Shown in pieces: positions 31,317-39,317 of a stretch of 64,000 bases of DNA. Location: contig CAZLQD010000051.1 in assembly GCA_964561605.1 (NCBI GenBank), forward strand, positions 79,083 to 143,082, written 5' to 3'. The notes below the pieces were generated by a model, which was given only the letters and a program-made list of their open reading frames with translations, was not told the origin of the DNA and did not search any database. Position numbers and translations under genes: made by a program. Numbering within the stretch: position 1 is the stretch's first letter; every line of letters starts with the position of its first letter. The DNA comes from JALUZX01 sp964561605. GTDB lineage: Bacteria; Planctomycetota; UBA1135; JALUZX01.

Positions 31317-33888
31317 GGAGGCCAGGCGGAAAGTCCGGATCACCCGGGGGATCTTCCTCCTCTTCCTCCTGGTCCTGGCGGGAAGGCTCTTCTGGCTCCA
31401 GGTCCTGGAACACGACTACTGGTATTTCCAGGGCTTCCTCAACAGGGAGAGGATCCTTCCCAGGCCGGTCAAGAGGGGATCCATCCTGGATCGAAAGGGG
31501 CGGAGGCTGGCCTGGGACGAGGCCGCCCACGACGTGGAGCTCGTCTACAGGGATTTCCGCAGGGGGAATCCCCTGGGCCAGGCCTACCATCTCAAGCTCC
31601 TGACCCTTCCCGATCCAAGGCTTCCCCGGGACGTGATGGATCTCTACGAGAGGCGGATGCGCCTGAGAGGGAGGATCCGGGCCCTTCCTCCCGGGTCGGA
31701 GGAGCGCAAGGGCCTCCAGGAGGAGTTGGACTCCCTGAAGATCGCCGAGCCCCCCGATCCGAGACCCTACAACCTTTTAGAAGCCCGGCGCGATCTCTCC
31801 GGACTGGCGGAGTTCGTGGCCTCCCTGGGCCCGGAGGACCTTCCGGATCCCGAGGCGGCGGGCCGGGACCTGCCGGGTGGTGAGATCGAGGGAGAACTCT
31901 CCCGGGAGGACCGGAAGGCCCGGGCCAGGATCGTCCGCTCCAACATGGAGTGGTATCTGCGCCGCCTTCTGGGGGAGGCCCTGGAGCTGGCCGGGAGGAG
32001 CAAGGGCTGGGCGGCGGCCCTCAGGAAGGCTCTTGAGAGGAAGGGAAGGGGGAGCCTCTTCCGGGGGATCCGGAAGGAATTCCGGGCGGCCCGGGAGAGG
32101 GGCGAAAGGGGGAGTTTCGCCGCCCTCCTGGGCCTGGGCCCGGAGAACCTGGAGGCCCTCCTGGAGAGGGGGGCGGCGGCCCTCGTTCCGCCGAGGAGGA
32201 GGGACAGGGATCCTTTGGAACTCCTGGACCGTATCCACAAGAGGAACACATGCCTCCTCCTCTTCCAGTTCGGGAACCGGTGGGCCCTCTGGGACCGGCG
32301 CTTCCGCGACGCCCAGAGGCTGCGGGAGGACCGGCGGGATCCCCTGTGGAGGGCCGTTCCCTTCGAGCTGGTCAAGTGGGTGGAACTCCGGCCCAGGGCG
32401 CACAGGGGGTTCTTCGTCGTGGATTCGGTCCGCCGGGTCTACAGGGACGTGGAGGGGAGGCTGCCCGCGGCCCGCCTCTTCGGGAGGGTTACTGGTGTCC
32501 TTGCCGGGGACGAGGAGAGGCTGGATCCGGACACCACCTGGCTCCAGCCCCTTCCCGGCCTGGAGGAATACTGGCCCGAGTACGAGGAGAGCGTGGAGAG
32601 GCGGGCCCGGCGGCTCGCCTCCAGGGTGAGGCGTTTCGGCCGGGGCGGATTGGAGGGTGAACTGGATTCCCGGCTCCGGGGAAAGGAGGGGTGGACCTTC
32701 TTCGAGGCGGACCGGAGGGCCAGGAGGCGGTTGAGCCACTACCAGGGGCCGCCCAGGCCCGGGAAGGACGTGAGGATCACCCTGGACCTGGAGCTCCAGT
32801 GCGCCTTGGAGAAGGCCCTGGCCCTGGCCCGGCTCCCCGTGAAGGCCGCAGGGGCGGCCCTGCTGGAGTGCAGGACCGGGGCAATCCTGGCCTTGGCCTC
32901 CCTCCCCCTGGCGGGGCGGGAGGACCTGGAGGAGGGATGGAAGGAGCTGGCCCGCCTGGACCGGGCCTGGAGGGAAGGGGGGCGCAAGGGCCGGCGGCCC
33001 GTGGTCCTTCCCATCCTCCAGGACTGGTCCCGGTTCCGGTACGGTTCCTCCATGCCGGGATCCACCTTCAAGGTCGTGACGGCCTTGGCGGCCTTTCGTG
33101 CCGGGAAGGCGGGGGTCTTGGATTGTGAAGGGATCCTCCCCTTCCCTTGGGGCGGAGGCCTCCATTGCCCCAGGGCCCACGGCCGGATCGGCGTGGAGAG
33201 GGCCCTGGAGGTCTCCTGCAACGTATATTTCGGGAAGCTGGGCCGGATCCTGGGCAACCCCCTCCTGGAGAAGGAGGCCGCCGGACTGGGCTTTTCCACC
33301 GTGAAAGGACGAAAGGTGGTGATTCAGGGGTGGTGGACCTGGGCCGGACCCCCCTGGGGGCCCGGAGGGCGGGCGCCCAGGGTACCTTGCGATCCTCCCG
33401 TGGTGGAGGCCGGAGCCGCCCCGGCCCTCCATGCCGTGGGTTACGGGATCGGGGCGACCCCTCTCGCCATGGCGAGGGTCTTCGCCGCCCTGGCCACGGG
33501 CCTGGTCCCGCCCCTGAGGATCGTGCCGGGAGGAGGGGGCGGGGGAAGGCCTTTGGGGATCCCCCGGGAGGAACTGGAGAAGATCCGGGAAGGCCTCCGG
33601 CTGGTGGTGGAGGGTCCCGAAGGCACGGCCCGGCGGGTGGGACTCGGGCCCCTCGGGGTGGAGGGGAAGACGGGGACGCCCCAACTGACCCGGGGGAGGC
33701 GGGGCCGGAACCTGGCCTGGTTCTGCGGGATCTTTCCCCGGAGCCGCCCGGCCTACAGCATCGCCGTCATGGTCCCGGGGGTGCCCCACGGCTTTCACGG
33801 AGGCTCCGTGGCGGCTCCCGTGGTCCGGGCCTTCCTGGAGCAACCGGCAGGGCGGGCCCTGATCGAAGGAAGGGAGGGCGGGCGATGA
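31309..33888 (+). CDS. mrdA: Penicillin-binding protein 2 (peptidoglycan transpeptidase) with a large insertion
   Basis: An 859-residue class B PBP. A single membrane span (about 10-30) is followed by RGSILDRKGRRLAWD. The transpeptidase domain has Ser585 in STFK, Ser636 in SCN and Lys787 in KTGT. It crosslinks peptidoglycan with RodA during elongation. Typical PBP2 is about 600-650 residues; here about 200 extra residues, charged and arginine-rich, lie between the first pedestal strand and the segment GFFVVDSVRRVYRDVEGRLPA (about 365-388), which corresponds to the RRYP region of other PBP2s. The GTG start overlaps mreD. The gene ends overlapping the rodA ATG. Confidence 0.92.
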   Translation: MFEEARRKVRITRGIFLLFLLVLAGRLFWLQVLEHDYWYFQGFLNRERILPRPVKRGSILDRKGRRLAWDEAAHDVELVYRDFRRGNPLGQAYHLKLLTLPDPRLPRDVMDLYERRMRLRGRIRALPPGSEERKGLQEELDSLKIAEPPDPRPYNLLEARRDLSGLAEFVASLGPEDLPDPEAAGRDLPGGEIEGELSREDRKARARIVRSNMEWYLRRLLGEALELAGRSKGWAAALRKALERKGRGSLFRGIRKEFRAARERGERGSFAALLGLGPENLEALLERGAAALVPPRRRDRDPLELLDRIHKRNTCLLLFQFGNRWALWDRRFRDAQRLREDRRDPLWRAVPFELVKWVELRPRAHRGFFVVDSVRRVYRDVEGRLPAARLFGRVTGVLAGDEERLDPDTTWLQPLPGLEEYWPEYEESVERRARRLASRVRRFGRGGLEGELDSRLRGKEGWTFFEADRRARRRLSHYQGPPRPGKDVRITLDLELQCALEKALALARLPVKAAGAALLECRTGAILALASLPLAGREDLEEGWKELARLDRAWREGGRKGRRPVVLPILQDWSRFRYGSSMPGSTFKVVTALAAFRAGKAGVLDCEGILPFPWGGGLHCPRAHGRIGVERALEVSCNVYFGKLGRILGNPLLEKEAAGLGFSTVKGRKVVIQGWWTWAGPPWGPGGRAPRVPCDPPVVEAGAAPALHAVGYGIGATPLAMARVFAALATGLVPPLRIVPGGGGGGRPLGIPREELEKIREGLRLVVEGPEGTARRVGLGPLGVEGKTGTPQLTRGRRGRNLAWFCGIFPRSRPAYSIAVMVPGVPHGFHGGSVAAPVVRAFLEQPAGRALIEGREGGR

Positions 33889-35012
33889 GGAGGCTCAGGG
33901 AGGACCTGAAGGAACTGGACTGGCACGTCCTCCTCCTGGCCTACCTGCTGGTGGGATTCGGGATCCTCTTCATCCACTCGGCCACCCAGGCGGGAAGCGA
34001 ATTCGCCGGCCAGGCGGAGCGGCAGGCCTTCTTCCTCCTGCCCGCAACCCTGGCGGCGGCCTTCTTCCTCCTGGTGCCCTACACGAGGTTCGAGAAATAC
34101 GCATTTTACGTATATGGTGCGTGCCTCCTCCTCCTGCTCCTCCTCCCCGTGGCCGGGGTCTCCCTGAACAACGCCAGGCGGTGGCTCTCCCTGGGCGGGC
34201 TCCTGTTCCAGCCCAGCGAATTCATGAAACTGGGCCTGATCTTCGCCCTGGCCAGGTGGTTCCGGCCCAGGTCGGCGCCGGACCACTGGCAGGGCCTGAT
34301 CGCGCCGGGCCTGATCACCCTGGTTCCCATGGTCCTCATCGTGAAGGAGCCCGATCTCTCCTCCGCCCTGGTCCTCGTGCCGGTCCTCTTCGGGGTCTGC
34401 TACACGGCGGGCGCCAGGGGGAGGTGGCTCCTCCTCGTTCTCCTGGCGGGAGCGATCCTCTTCGGGATCCTCTACGCCACGGGAAGCCTGAAGTCCTACC
34501 AGGTCGACCGGATCCAGGCCTGGTGGAGACAGACGGACATGCCCAAGGAGATGCGCCTGGGAGCGGGCTACCACCTCCGCCAGTCCCTGATCGCGATCGG
34601 ATCGGGAGGAATCCGGGGAGAGGGATACATGCGGGGCCTCCAGAACGTCTACGACTTCCTGCCCTACAGGTCCACGGACTTCATCTTCTCGGTGATCGCC
34701 GAGGAGACGGGGTTCATCGGGAGCGTTTTCTTCCTCTTCCTGTACGGGCTCTTCGTCTTCCTGGTCTTCGGAATCGCCGCCAGGACGAGGGAACGCTTTG
34801 GAAGGCTCCTGGCCGTGGGAACGGCTCTCCTTTTCGCCACGGAACTCTTCGTCCACGTGGCTGTCTGCTCCGGGGTGATGCCGCCCACGGGGCTCACCTT
34901 GCCCTTCATCTCCTACGGGAGGTCCTCCCTGCTCACCCATTTCGCCGCCCTGGGACTGGTGCTCAACGTGGGGATGCGGAGGGTGAGGGTCCTCACGCCC
35001 GACGCATTCTGA
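33885..35012 (+). CDS. rodA: Peptidoglycan glycosyltransferase RodA (SEDS family)
   Basis: A 375-residue polytopic SEDS protein with about ten spans. Landmarks are LNNARRWLSLGGLLFQPSEFMKL, KEPDLSSALVL, GYHLRQSLIAIGSGGIRGEG, and DFLPYRSTDFIFSVIAEETGFIG, which holds the catalytic Asp region. The C-terminal motif reads SGVMPPTGLTLPFISYGRSS. RodA polymerises lipid II together with PBP2. The usual N-x-G-x-x-P and SYGG residues are partly changed here (VCSGVMPP and SYGR). The ATG overlaps the mrdA stop by 4 nt. It ends the five-gene elongation operon. Confidence 0.94.
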   Translation: MRRLREDLKELDWHVLLLAYLLVGFGILFIHSATQAGSEFAGQAERQAFFLLPATLAAAFFLLVPYTRFEKYAFYVYGACLLLLLLLPVAGVSLNNARRWLSLGGLLFQPSEFMKLGLIFALARWFRPRSAPDHWQGLIAPGLITLVPMVLIVKEPDLSSALVLVPVLFGVCYTAGARGRWLLLVLLAGAILFGILYATGSLKSYQVDRIQAWWRQTDMPKEMRLGAGYHLRQSLIAIGSGGIRGEGYMRGLQNVYDFLPYRSTDFIFSVIAEETGFIGSVFFLFLYGLFVFLVFGIAARTRERFGRLLAVGTALLFATELFVHVAVCSGVMPPTGLTLPFISYGRSSLLTHFAALGLVLNVGMRRVRVLTPDAF

Positions 35013-35055
35013 GACAGTGCGGTCCTGGGGCGGTGAGATGGGGCTCCCGGGGGGG

Positions 35056-35081
35056 GAAAAGAACCCGGATGGGGCCCGGGG
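35056..35081 (-). terminator. Possible terminator of tRNA-Arg
   Basis: Reading leftward from the tRNA 3' end, a CCCGG/CCGGG hairpin is followed by TTCTTTTTCC. The arms are short; it fits the end of a single-gene tRNA transcript. Confidence 0.45.
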
Positions 35082-35093
35082 AGGGGGGAAGAG

Positions 35094-35170
<77 letters not shown>

Positions 35171-35186
35171 CCCAACGAGGGAGGGA

Positions 35187-35216
35187 ACTCTAGCGCTCCG
35201 GTCCTGGGGAAGTCAA
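35187..35216 (-). promoter_or_regulatory. Sigma70-like promoter of tRNA-Arg
   Basis: On the minus strand TTGACT and TAGAGT are separated by 18 nt, placing the transcription start about 10 nt upstream of the tRNA 5' end. Confidence 0.65.
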
Positions 35217-35410
35217 GCCGTGGGGGGCAGGGGGCCATGTCCCGTTCCGAGAAAGGAATGTCCTTCTCCCACCGGGGGGGTTGCCCTTCCCCAAAAGGGG
35301 GTCCATAATTTTCTAGGTCGGTGGCAAGTTACCTGGCGCCCGTGGGAGGGTAGGAAGCTATCGACGAGAGGTCCCGGGGACCTCGTGGGAACCTTTCCCA
35401 AGGAGTTCTT

Positions 35411-36322
35411 ATGCCTGGAAAGAGGTTGGTCAGCCTCCTAGCTCTTGCGGGAGCCTCCAGCCTGTGGTTCGGCCTTGGGCCGGCCCCTCTCTCGCCTTCT
35501 TCCCAGGTGATCCAGGCTGATGAGGTCTCCCACTTGAAGGACACCGATCACGACGGCCTTCCGGACCTTTTGGAAATGGTCTGGATGAGCGATCCCCGTA
35601 AGACCGACACCGACGGGGACGGCTACGACGATCTGGAAGAGTTCCTGGCCTCGTCCCTTCCCTGGAGTGCAGCCTCCAAACCCGAGAAGAAAGGCTCCAA
35701 CTTCCGGGTGGGGGTCACCTACCAGGTCGTGAAGGAAGGCCAGGTGAAGAACCAGGTCTTCTGGGTCCACTTGGCCTTCAGGATCGCTTCGGGAAAGCTC
35801 TCCGATCTCCACGCCCTGACTCTGCTGGCCGGGGCGGAGGGCCTCCAGGTGCCCTTGAACCGGTTCCTCCGGGACGTGCGCAACGGCTTCACATCCAGGC
35901 GCTTGAAGGACGGTTCCCTGGCGGGGGTCTTCTCCATCAGGGTCTCCCTTGGGCCAGGCAAGGACATCCAGGTGCCCCTCCAGTTCCTGGCGGCGGGCCT
36001 CATCGGAAAGAAGCCTTGTCTCTCCACGGCCTTCCTCTTCCCCGAAGGAAAGACCTATACCCAGCTCATCCCAATCTTCCCCAGCATCTGCGTCTTCGCC
36101 GCCATCGACCCCATGAGCCTGGAGACCCAGCTTTGGGATTCCAACAAGGTCTGCACCACTACCCTCGAGGTGGTGGGTGTGGTGGGGAACGAGCTCATCT
36201 TCGAGGTGAAGGACGCCAAGTGCCAGACCTTCCCCACGGTGAAGTGCCTCCCCTCCTGCCCCCAGCGGAAGGGACAGGTCATCACGGCTCCCGACGGGTG
36301 GAGCCTCCTCATGGGGAATTGA
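35411..36322 (+). CDS. Exported protein with two calcium-binding (thrombospondin-3-like) loops
   Basis: A 303-residue protein with a signal peptide or N-terminal anchor (residues about 5-25). It then has two calcium loops of the thrombospondin type 3/dockerin-like kind, DTDHDGLPDLLE (44-55) and DTDGDGYDDLEE (66-77), joined by the usual SDPRK linker. The remaining 220 residues are beta-rich with several cysteines near the C-terminus (KCLPSCPQ); no known fold is recognised. Such loops are common in secreted or surface proteins. AAGGAG lies 5 nt before the ATG. It is directly upstream (46 nt) of the ECF sigma factor and may be part of the same regulatory unit. Confidence 0.65.
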   Translation: MPGKRLVSLLALAGASSLWFGLGPAPLSPSSQVIQADEVSHLKDTDHDGLPDLLEMVWMSDPRKTDTDGDGYDDLEEFLASSLPWSAASKPEKKGSNFRVGVTYQVVKEGQVKNQVFWVHLAFRIASGKLSDLHALTLLAGAEGLQVPLNRFLRDVRNGFTSRRLKDGSLAGVFSIRVSLGPGKDIQVPLQFLAAGLIGKKPCLSTAFLFPEGKTYTQLIPIFPSICVFAAIDPMSLETQLWDSNKVCTTTLEVVGVVGNELIFEVKDAKCQTFPTVKCLPSCPQRKGQVITAPDGWSLLMGN

Positions 36323-36368
36323 TTTCTCTTCCCCTTTCGGGGAACAATTCTCTTCTCGGGCTCCCGCC

Positions 36369-37079
36369 GTGGGCCGCCCTCCTTTGCACCAACCCCTGTC
36401 GCCCTTCCTGGGAACGAGTGCGCCTGTGACCATCGAGGACCCGGATCGTGACCTGGTGAAAGCCTGCCAGGACCCGGGCTCGGACGCCTTCGAGCCTGCC
36501 TTCTCGGCCCTTTACAAGAAGTACAAGGACCGGGTCTTCAACATCGCCTGGAGGGTCACGGGCGATCCTGTGGAGGCCATGGACGTCTGCCAGGAGACCT
36601 TCACCCTCCTTTTGAGGAAGATTTCCTCCTTTCACTTCGAATCCAAGTTTTCCAGTTGGCTCTACAGGATCGTGGTGAACTCCTCCATCGACAGCAAGCG
36701 GAGGAGGGGGAGCCGGCGGAAGCGGGAGGTGGAGTTTCCCCGGATTTCCGAGGAGGACAGGCCCTTCACCCTGGAAGATCCGGGAAGCAGCCTCCCCGAG
36801 GAGGGAACCCTCCAGAAGGAGCGGGACGCCCTGGTCCACGAGGCGATCCAGAAACTGAGCCCCAAGCTCCGGGCCGTTGTGGTCTTGAGATATCTCCAAG
36901 GCCTTTCATACGAAGAAGTTGCGACGATTCTGCAAGTCTCGCTGGGGACAGTGAAGTCCCGCCTCGCCAGGGCCCATCTCGCTTTGAGCCGCCATCTGGC
37001 TCCCATCCTGGGCGACGGGAGAGGGGCGGGGCCGAAGGAAAAAGAAGCAAAGGAAAAAGAGATTGAAGGGAACCTGTAA
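36369..37079 (+). CDS. ECF (RpoE-type) RNA polymerase sigma factor
   Basis: A sigma70-family protein of up to 236 residues. Region 2 runs about residues 40-110 (FSALYKKYKDRVFNIAWRVTGDPVEAMDVCQETFTLLLRK, SSWLYRIVVNSSID) and region 4 about 160-215 (LSPKLRAVVVLRYLQGLSYEEVATILQVSLGTVKSRLARAH). It directs RNA polymerase to stress or envelope promoters and should be held by the anti-sigma factor encoded next. The C-terminal tail is lysine/glutamate-rich. The GTG at 36369 is taken; GTG at 36426 is equally possible because the conserved part begins after it, and neither has a strong ribosome site. Confidence 0.9.
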   Translation: MGRPPLHQPLSPFLGTSAPVTIEDPDRDLVKACQDPGSDAFEPAFSALYKKYKDRVFNIAWRVTGDPVEAMDVCQETFTLLLRKISSFHFESKFSSWLYRIVVNSSIDSKRRRGSRRKREVEFPRISEEDRPFTLEDPGSSLPEEGTLQKERDALVHEAIQKLSPKLRAVVVLRYLQGLSYEEVATILQVSLGTVKSRLARAHLALSRHLAPILGDGRGAGPKEKEAKEKEIEGNL

Positions 37080-37188
37080 AGCCCTGGGAGAGTCTATGAA
37101 GAGGTAGCTTTCCTCCGGGACCGCCCCTGAAGGGGGGGCGCCGGAAAGCCCGCTTCCAGATGTTTCACTTCGAAATCCTTACGAACTT

Positions 37189-37869
37189 ATGACTTCTTCC
37201 GAGTGCAAAAGGCTGGCCCGACAGTTGGCAGCCCTCGTGGACCAGGAACTGGCCCCGGAGGAGCTCAGCCGGCTGGAGGAACACGCCGCCCACTGCCCCC
37301 TGTGCGGCCCGCTCCTGGAGCGTTCCAGGCGGGTGGCCCTCCTCTTGCGGGAACTCCCCGTGAAGGAGGCTCCCCAGGGGATCTTGGAAGGAGTCTGGGA
37401 GCGGGTCCTTGAAGAAGGGGAATCCCGCCTGGGGCCCGTGCTGAGCCGTTCCCTCCGCCCGGTCCAGGCCCCAACCGAAGAGGTCGTCCTGGAACCCGAC
37501 GAGGAGGCCGATGCGGCCTTGGTGGAGGTCCTCTCCAGTCTGCCCTCGAGGAAGACCCCCGTGAGGGTGGACCGGGCCGTCTTCGCTGCTCTCGATTCCT
37601 TCCTGTGGAGCCGGTCCAGGGGCGCCAGGGTGCTCCGGATGGTCACCACTTCCCTGGCGGCCGCTGCGAGCCTCCTCCTTTGCCTGGGCTTGTGGTGGGG
37701 CCTTCCCAAGGAAAGAGTGGCTCCCAGGAAGGTGGCCTTCCTGATCCAGGACGAAAGTGCGCCGCCGGGTTTCTGGGAGGCCCCTGAAGTGCTCCAGGAG
37801 AGGATCCACCGGACTTTCCACGGGCGACTTGGAACCGGAGAAGAAGAGGAGGGGTCGAAAGGCCGCTGA
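37189..37869 (+). CDS. Anti-sigma factor with zinc-finger (ZAS) domain
   Basis: A 226-residue protein. The N-terminal 50 residues form an anti-sigma domain with the HxxxCxxC zinc motif (His32, Cys36, Cys39 in EEHAAHCPLCG). A linker of about 90 acidic residues follows, then one membrane span (about 150-170, SLAAAASLLLCLGLWWGL) and a short periplasmic tail. It would bind the sigma factor encoded 109 nt upstream and release it on an envelope signal. The next gene encodes an RseB-like periplasmic protein, completing the circuit. Confidence 0.82.
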   Translation: MTSSECKRLARQLAALVDQELAPEELSRLEEHAAHCPLCGPLLERSRRVALLLRELPVKEAPQGILEGVWERVLEEGESRLGPVLSRSLRPVQAPTEEVVLEPDEEADAALVEVLSSLPSRKTPVRVDRAVFAALDSFLWSRSRGARVLRMVTTSLAAAASLLLCLGLWWGLPKERVAPRKVAFLIQDESAPPGFWEAPEVLQERIHRTFHGRLGTGEEEEGSKGR

Positions 37870-37875
37870 GAAGTC

Positions 37876-38919
37876 ATGAAACGGGTTCGCCTCATCACCG
37901 CCCTCTTGTCCCTCCTGGCCGGGAGCACCCTTCCGGCCCAGGTCCAGGTGGGGGCGGGCGCGACGGCGACGGCGCCGGGGCTTACGGGAGCGGACCTGGC
38001 GGTCCAGGCCTGGAACGCCCAGACCCGAGTGGCCTACAAGGGTTACAGGCTCTACTTCTTCGACTTCGGCGACGGCCGGCGCCTCCAGGAAGAGAAGATC
38101 GCCGTAAAGCCCGAGGGCAAGGGGAAGGTCTCTTTCCGGCTGGAGCTCTCGGCGATCCTGGACTCCAGGATGAAAGGGCGGGGAGGGGTGTTGAACCTCT
38201 CCTTGGCCCAGGCTCTCTTCTCCATGCGGGAAGGCTCCAACTTCAAGTTCCGTGGTTTCAGGATCCACAATTTGGACCTGGCCCTCAGGAACTACTCCTT
38301 CCGGGCCCAAGGGGAGGACAAGGTGGCCGGGAGGGCCTGCCGGGTTCTCATGGTGGTTCCCAAGGACAAGGACCGCCGGGCCTGGAAGGTCTGGATCGAC
38401 ACCAAGACGGGACTCGTCCTGAAATACTGGGAGATTTCTCCCGAGGGCCAGGTGGTTTCGGGTATGGAAATGGAAGCCCAGGGCCTCCAGGTCGGTCCCC
38501 GGACATCCTTCCGGGATGTAGGCAAGTGGTGGCGGCCCTCGGGAAAGTCCCGGACCTTCCGGAGCCTGGGAGAGGCGGAGAAGGCCTTCAAGGCCGATGC
38601 AGTGGTTCCTTCCTACCTGCCTTGGGGTTACATGCTCATGGAGATCCGCCTGGCCAAGAGCACGGCCGGGCGACCTTTCCTGGTCCTCACTTACACCGAT
38701 GGAATCGACACCTTCTCGGTGATTCAGGGAAGGCCTCAAGGCAAGCCCGACAAGGTGGCTCCTCCCGTGGGCGGGGACCTGGGTTCGCCTCTCGTGATCC
38801 ATCGGTACAGGCTCGGGTGCCTCACCCAGCTCTGGGCCACCGTCCAGGGACGGATGATCATGCTCGTGGGCCGAATGAGCACCCAGGAAGTTCCCCTGGT
38901 CTTCCAGACCATGCTGTAA
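37876..38919 (+). CDS. Periplasmic RseB/MucB-like sigma-factor regulatory protein
   Basis: A 347-residue protein with a signal peptide (residues 1-20). Residues about 35-215 have the lipoprotein-carrier-like half-barrel pattern of RseB/MucB N-terminal domains (VAYKGYRLYFFDFGDGRRLQEEKIAVKP, then WKVWIDTKTGLVLKYWE). A smaller domain, about 245-345, carries VPSYLPWGYMLMEIRL like the outer-membrane-lipoprotein-sorting/DUF4367 types. In E. coli RseB binds the anti-sigma factor RseA and senses mislocalised lipopolysaccharide. It starts 6 nt after the anti-sigma gene, supporting that role here. Confidence 0.78.
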   Translation: MKRVRLITALLSLLAGSTLPAQVQVGAGATATAPGLTGADLAVQAWNAQTRVAYKGYRLYFFDFGDGRRLQEEKIAVKPEGKGKVSFRLELSAILDSRMKGRGGVLNLSLAQALFSMREGSNFKFRGFRIHNLDLALRNYSFRAQGEDKVAGRACRVLMVVPKDKDRRAWKVWIDTKTGLVLKYWEISPEGQVVSGMEMEAQGLQVGPRTSFRDVGKWWRPSGKSRTFRSLGEAEKAFKADAVVPSYLPWGYMLMEIRLAKSTAGRPFLVLTYTDGIDTFSVIQGRPQGKPDKVAPPVGGDLGSPLVIHRYRLGCLTQLWATVQGRMIMLVGRMSTQEVPLVFQTML

Positions 38920-39317
38920 GGACTGGGGGGACGGAAAAGTCCCACCCTCCCAAGGGCCTGCTTTCCCGGGGACCGTGGAATGTTGCGGCCTGGGGCGCCT
39001 CCCATCCTCGCCGGCGCGGGGGCCGGCGGGGAAAATCCTGGCTCCCGGTCCGGGCCCTTCCCTTCCTCTTTGCCCCGGCCCCCCCCGGTCGAGAGGGAAG
39101 CTTGGGGCCGTAACGCCCGGGGAAAGGCAAGTCCCCTGCTTTGGAAAGGTACGGCTCTTTCGAGCCCGGGCCGAACATCCCGGCCCGTCCGGCAGGGGCC
39201 GGCGGCGAAGAAGGAACTTCGCCGGCCGATCCCCTCCCTCCATCGCTCAGCCCCCCGGACCGGAACCGCCGCCGGTCCGGGAGTGCCCTGCTCCCCCGGC
39301 CGGGGGGGCGGCAGGGC
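38920..39317. other. Convergent intergenic region with inverted repeats
   Basis: About 400 nt between convergent genes with no supportable gene. CCCGGACCGG (39254-39263) pairs perfectly with CCGGTCCGGG (39272-39281) around an 8-nt loop, and a second imperfect hairpin with GGCGAAG/CTTCGCC arms lies near 39200-39232. Both could stop transcription from either side, but neither has a clear T-run. Confidence 0.45.
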
